NCBI RefSeq assembly: GCF_943373825.1
Contig: NZ_CALSBP010000002.1
Span: forward strand, 1,291,501-1,355,500
Origin: Aquimarina spinulae
GTDB lineage: Bacteria; Bacteroidota; Bacteroidia; Flavobacteriales; Flavobacteriaceae
Length of the DNA stretch: 64,000 nt
Reading direction: 5' to 3'
The translations under genes and the position numbers were made by a program. Under the pieces are notes generated by a model that ran no database searches, was not told the origin of the DNA, and was given only the letters and a program-made list of their open reading frames with translations. Below are positions 62,234 to 64,000 of this stretch, one piece after another; within the stretch, counting starts at the first letter, position 1, and each line of letters opens with the position of its first letter.

Positions 62234-63475
62234 ATGACCCCAACAGGAACAATGGAGTTAATGGCACCAGCAGGTAATTTTGAATCTCTACAAGCCGCTA
62301 TTGATAATGGAGCAGATTCTGTTTATTTTGGAGTAGATCAATTAAATATGCGGGCCAGAGCCAGTATAAATTTTACGATTGCCGATTTACCTGAAATAGC
62401 GCGTCGCTGTATCGAAAAAAATGTACGTACTTACCTTACACTTAATACTATAATTTATGATCACGATTTATCGATTATAAAAACGTTATTAGATGCTGCC
62501 AAAGCAGCAAATCTAACTGCTGTAATTGCAATGGATCAGGCTGTTATTGCTTATGCTAGACAGATCGATATGGAAGTTCACATTTCTACTCAAATCAATA
62601 TCACCAATATTGAAACGGTAAAGTTCTATTCTCTTTTTGCAGATACTATGGTAATGAGCCGGGAATTAAGTTTACGACAAGTAAAGAAAATTTGTGATCA
62701 GATAGAGAAAGAACAAATTAAAGGCCCTTCGGGAGAATTAGTTGAAGTTGAAATTTTTGGTCATGGAGCACTTTGTATGGCGGTGTCTGGCAAATGTTAC
62801 CTGAGCTTGCACTCTCATAACTCTTCTGCTAATCGTGGTGCCTGCAAACAAAATTGCAGAAAAAAATATAGTGTTGTAGATCAGGAAACTGGTTTTGAAA
62901 TGGAATTGGATAATGAGTATATCATGTCTCCAAAAGATTTATGCACATTAGATTTCTTAGATCAAGTTATAGACACCGGGGCCAAAGTATTAAAGATTGA
63001 AGGCCGTGGGCGAGCTCCCGAATATGTAGCCAAAGTGATTAAAACGTATCGTGAAGCCATAGATGCCTGTACCAATGGAGACTTTACCAAAACCAAAGTC
63101 GATCACTGGATGAAAGAATTAGAGAAAGTATATAACAGAGGCTTTTGGAGTGGGTATTATTTAGGACAAAAATTAGGAGAATGGAGTGATGTTTCTGGAT
63201 CCAAAGCCACCCAAAAGAAAGTATACATTGGTAAAGGTGTTCACTTTTTTCCTAAGCCCAGCATCGCAGAGTTTAAAATTGAAGCTTATGATATTAAACT
63301 GGGAGATACCATTTTAATTACAGGCCCTACAACAGGAGTAGAAGAGTTCGAACTCAAAGAGATGATGGTAAACGATGAGCGATTAGATACTGCACAAAAA
63401 GGGGATTCGTGTACTATTCCTACTAATTTTAGAATACGTCCATCTGATAAACTTTATAAAATCGTTCAGGAATAA
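62234..63475 (+). CDS. U32 peptidase family protein, TrhP/YegQ-like (tRNA hydroxylation)
   Basis: The 413-residue protein begins with MELMAPAGNFESLQAAIDNG (residues 7-26), then GADSVYFGVDQLNMRARA. A four-Cys site (C181, C188, C204, C208) in GALCMAVSGKCYL and GACKQNCRKKY would bind an Fe-S cluster. The layout matches TrhP/YegQ, which use prephenate and Fe-S chemistry to hydroxylate U34 of some tRNAs in E. coli and B. subtilis. The C-terminal ~90 residues form the usual small barrel. Its stop overlaps the ferredoxin start by one base. Confidence 0.88.
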   Translation: MTPTGTMELMAPAGNFESLQAAIDNGADSVYFGVDQLNMRARASINFTIADLPEIARRCIEKNVRTYLTLNTIIYDHDLSIIKTLLDAAKAANLTAVIAMDQAVIAYARQIDMEVHISTQINITNIETVKFYSLFADTMVMSRELSLRQVKKICDQIEKEQIKGPSGELVEVEIFGHGALCMAVSGKCYLSLHSHNSSANRGACKQNCRKKYSVVDQETGFEMELDNEYIMSPKDLCTLDFLDQVIDTGAKVLKIEGRGRAPEYVAKVIKTYREAIDACTNGDFTKTKVDHWMKELEKVYNRGFWSGYYLGQKLGEWSDVSGSKATQKKVYIGKGVHFFPKPSIAEFKIEAYDIKLGDTILITGPTTGVEEFELKEMMVNDERLDTAQKGDSCTIPTNFRIRPSDKLYKIVQE

Positions 63476-63705
63476 TGGTAGTAGTTACCCTACAGCGCGA
63501 AAAATGTATTGGTTGTAATTATTGTGTAGAAATGGCCCCTACCCATTTTCAGATGTCTAAAAAAGATGGAAAAACAGTACTACTACATGCCACAGATAAA
63601 AAAGGATTCCACACCCTAAAATCTCCCGACAACACTATTTATGATGATTGTGTACAGGCTCAAAAAGCCTGCCCAGTAAAGATTATTACGACAAAGATGG
63701 TATAA
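63475..63705 (+). CDS. 4Fe-4S ferredoxin
   Basis: This 76-residue protein has CIGCNYCVEMAP (C11, C14, C17) and, near the end, C66 in QKACPV, giving a single 4Fe-4S cluster of the C-x2-C-x2-C...C-P type. It is translationally coupled (TAATG) to the U32/TrhP-like gene. It is the likely electron donor for that enzyme, an inference from the overlap. Confidence 0.9.
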   Translation: MVVVTLQREKCIGCNYCVEMAPTHFQMSKKDGKTVLLHATDKKGFHTLKSPDNTIYDDCVQAQKACPVKIITTKMV

Positions 63706-63767
63706 CCCCTCCTATCTTTAATAATGTAACGTTTCTTTAAAGGGCAGTCTATTCTATAAGTTCATTG

Positions 63768-64000
<233 letters not shown>

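Overview
The window looks like chromosomal DNA of a marine Flavobacteriaceae (Bacteroidetes), most like Aquimarina or a relative; this is judged from content, without a database search. It is AT-rich. Many lipoproteins carry a Cys a few residues after a hydrophobic N-terminus. There is a SusC/SusD pair, TonB-type carboxypeptidase-like domains, membrane-anchored AraC regulators, DUF4136/DUF4230/DUF5694/DUF5777 proteins, and several promoter-like TAnnTTTG boxes of the Bacteroidetes type. No rRNA, tRNA, CRISPR array, transposase or prophage was recognised.

Layout. 0-4.3 kb: tail of a serine hydrolase, a large zinc metalloprotease lipoprotein and aquaporin Z, separated by palindromic dispersed repeats and strong terminators. 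4.3-11.3 kb: accessory region with a small Pycsar-effector-like membrane protein, a YbjT-like NAD(P)-binding protein, a tightly linked nucleoside-hydrolase-like/CX5R-phosphatase pair and an unrecognised membrane protein. Three copies of an unexplained intergenic element (core GGTTTCCCGTAAC) punctuate it. 11.3-15.2 kb and 22.9-28 kb: mostly single genes (formylglycine-generating-enzyme-like protein, TetR/hydrolase pair, coiled-coil protein, serine hydrolase, PLP dehydratase, LRR protein) separated by recurring spacers, which suggests a cassette-like layout. 15.2-17.7 kb: ECF42-type sigma factor operon with a DGPF/YCII protein, a YHS-like mini-protein and an SRPBCC protein. 17.9-37 kb: metabolic and accessory genes, including methyltransferase, MBL-fold hydrolase, Crp/Fnr regulator, PNPOx-like protein, a frameshifted thioesterase, SDR, AraC regulators, GNATs, arylamine N-acetyltransferase and malate:quinone oxidoreductase. 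37.4 kb: an orphan TIR-domain protein. 38.6-43.2 kb: SusC/SusD transporter. 43.5-51 kb: envelope and core genes (LpoB plus a COG3014 partner, hemL, GH73-LysM lipoprotein, ACC-deaminase-like enzyme, DUF4136, DUF4230). 52-54.5 kb: cytochrome c/YceI/OB-fold/DUF5777/HMA gene set. 54.6-60.5 kb: an iodotyrosine-deiodinase-like nitroreductase, GNAT plus GNAT remnant, alpha/beta hydrolase with a beta-barrel partner, membrane AraC regulator and ankyrin protein. 60.8-64 kb: single-stranded DNA-binding protein, OmpW, a U32/TrhP-like tRNA hydroxylation protein coupled to a ferredoxin, and the 3' end of hppD.

Points of most interest: the nucleoside hydrolase/phosphatase two-gene unit; two unexplained intergenic element families, one pairing a promoter-like box with a short hairpin; the iodotyrosine-deiodinase homologue that keeps its substrate-binding triad; the orphan immune-effector-like proteins (Pycsar-TM-like and TIR); and an A7-tract frameshift splitting a thioesterase.
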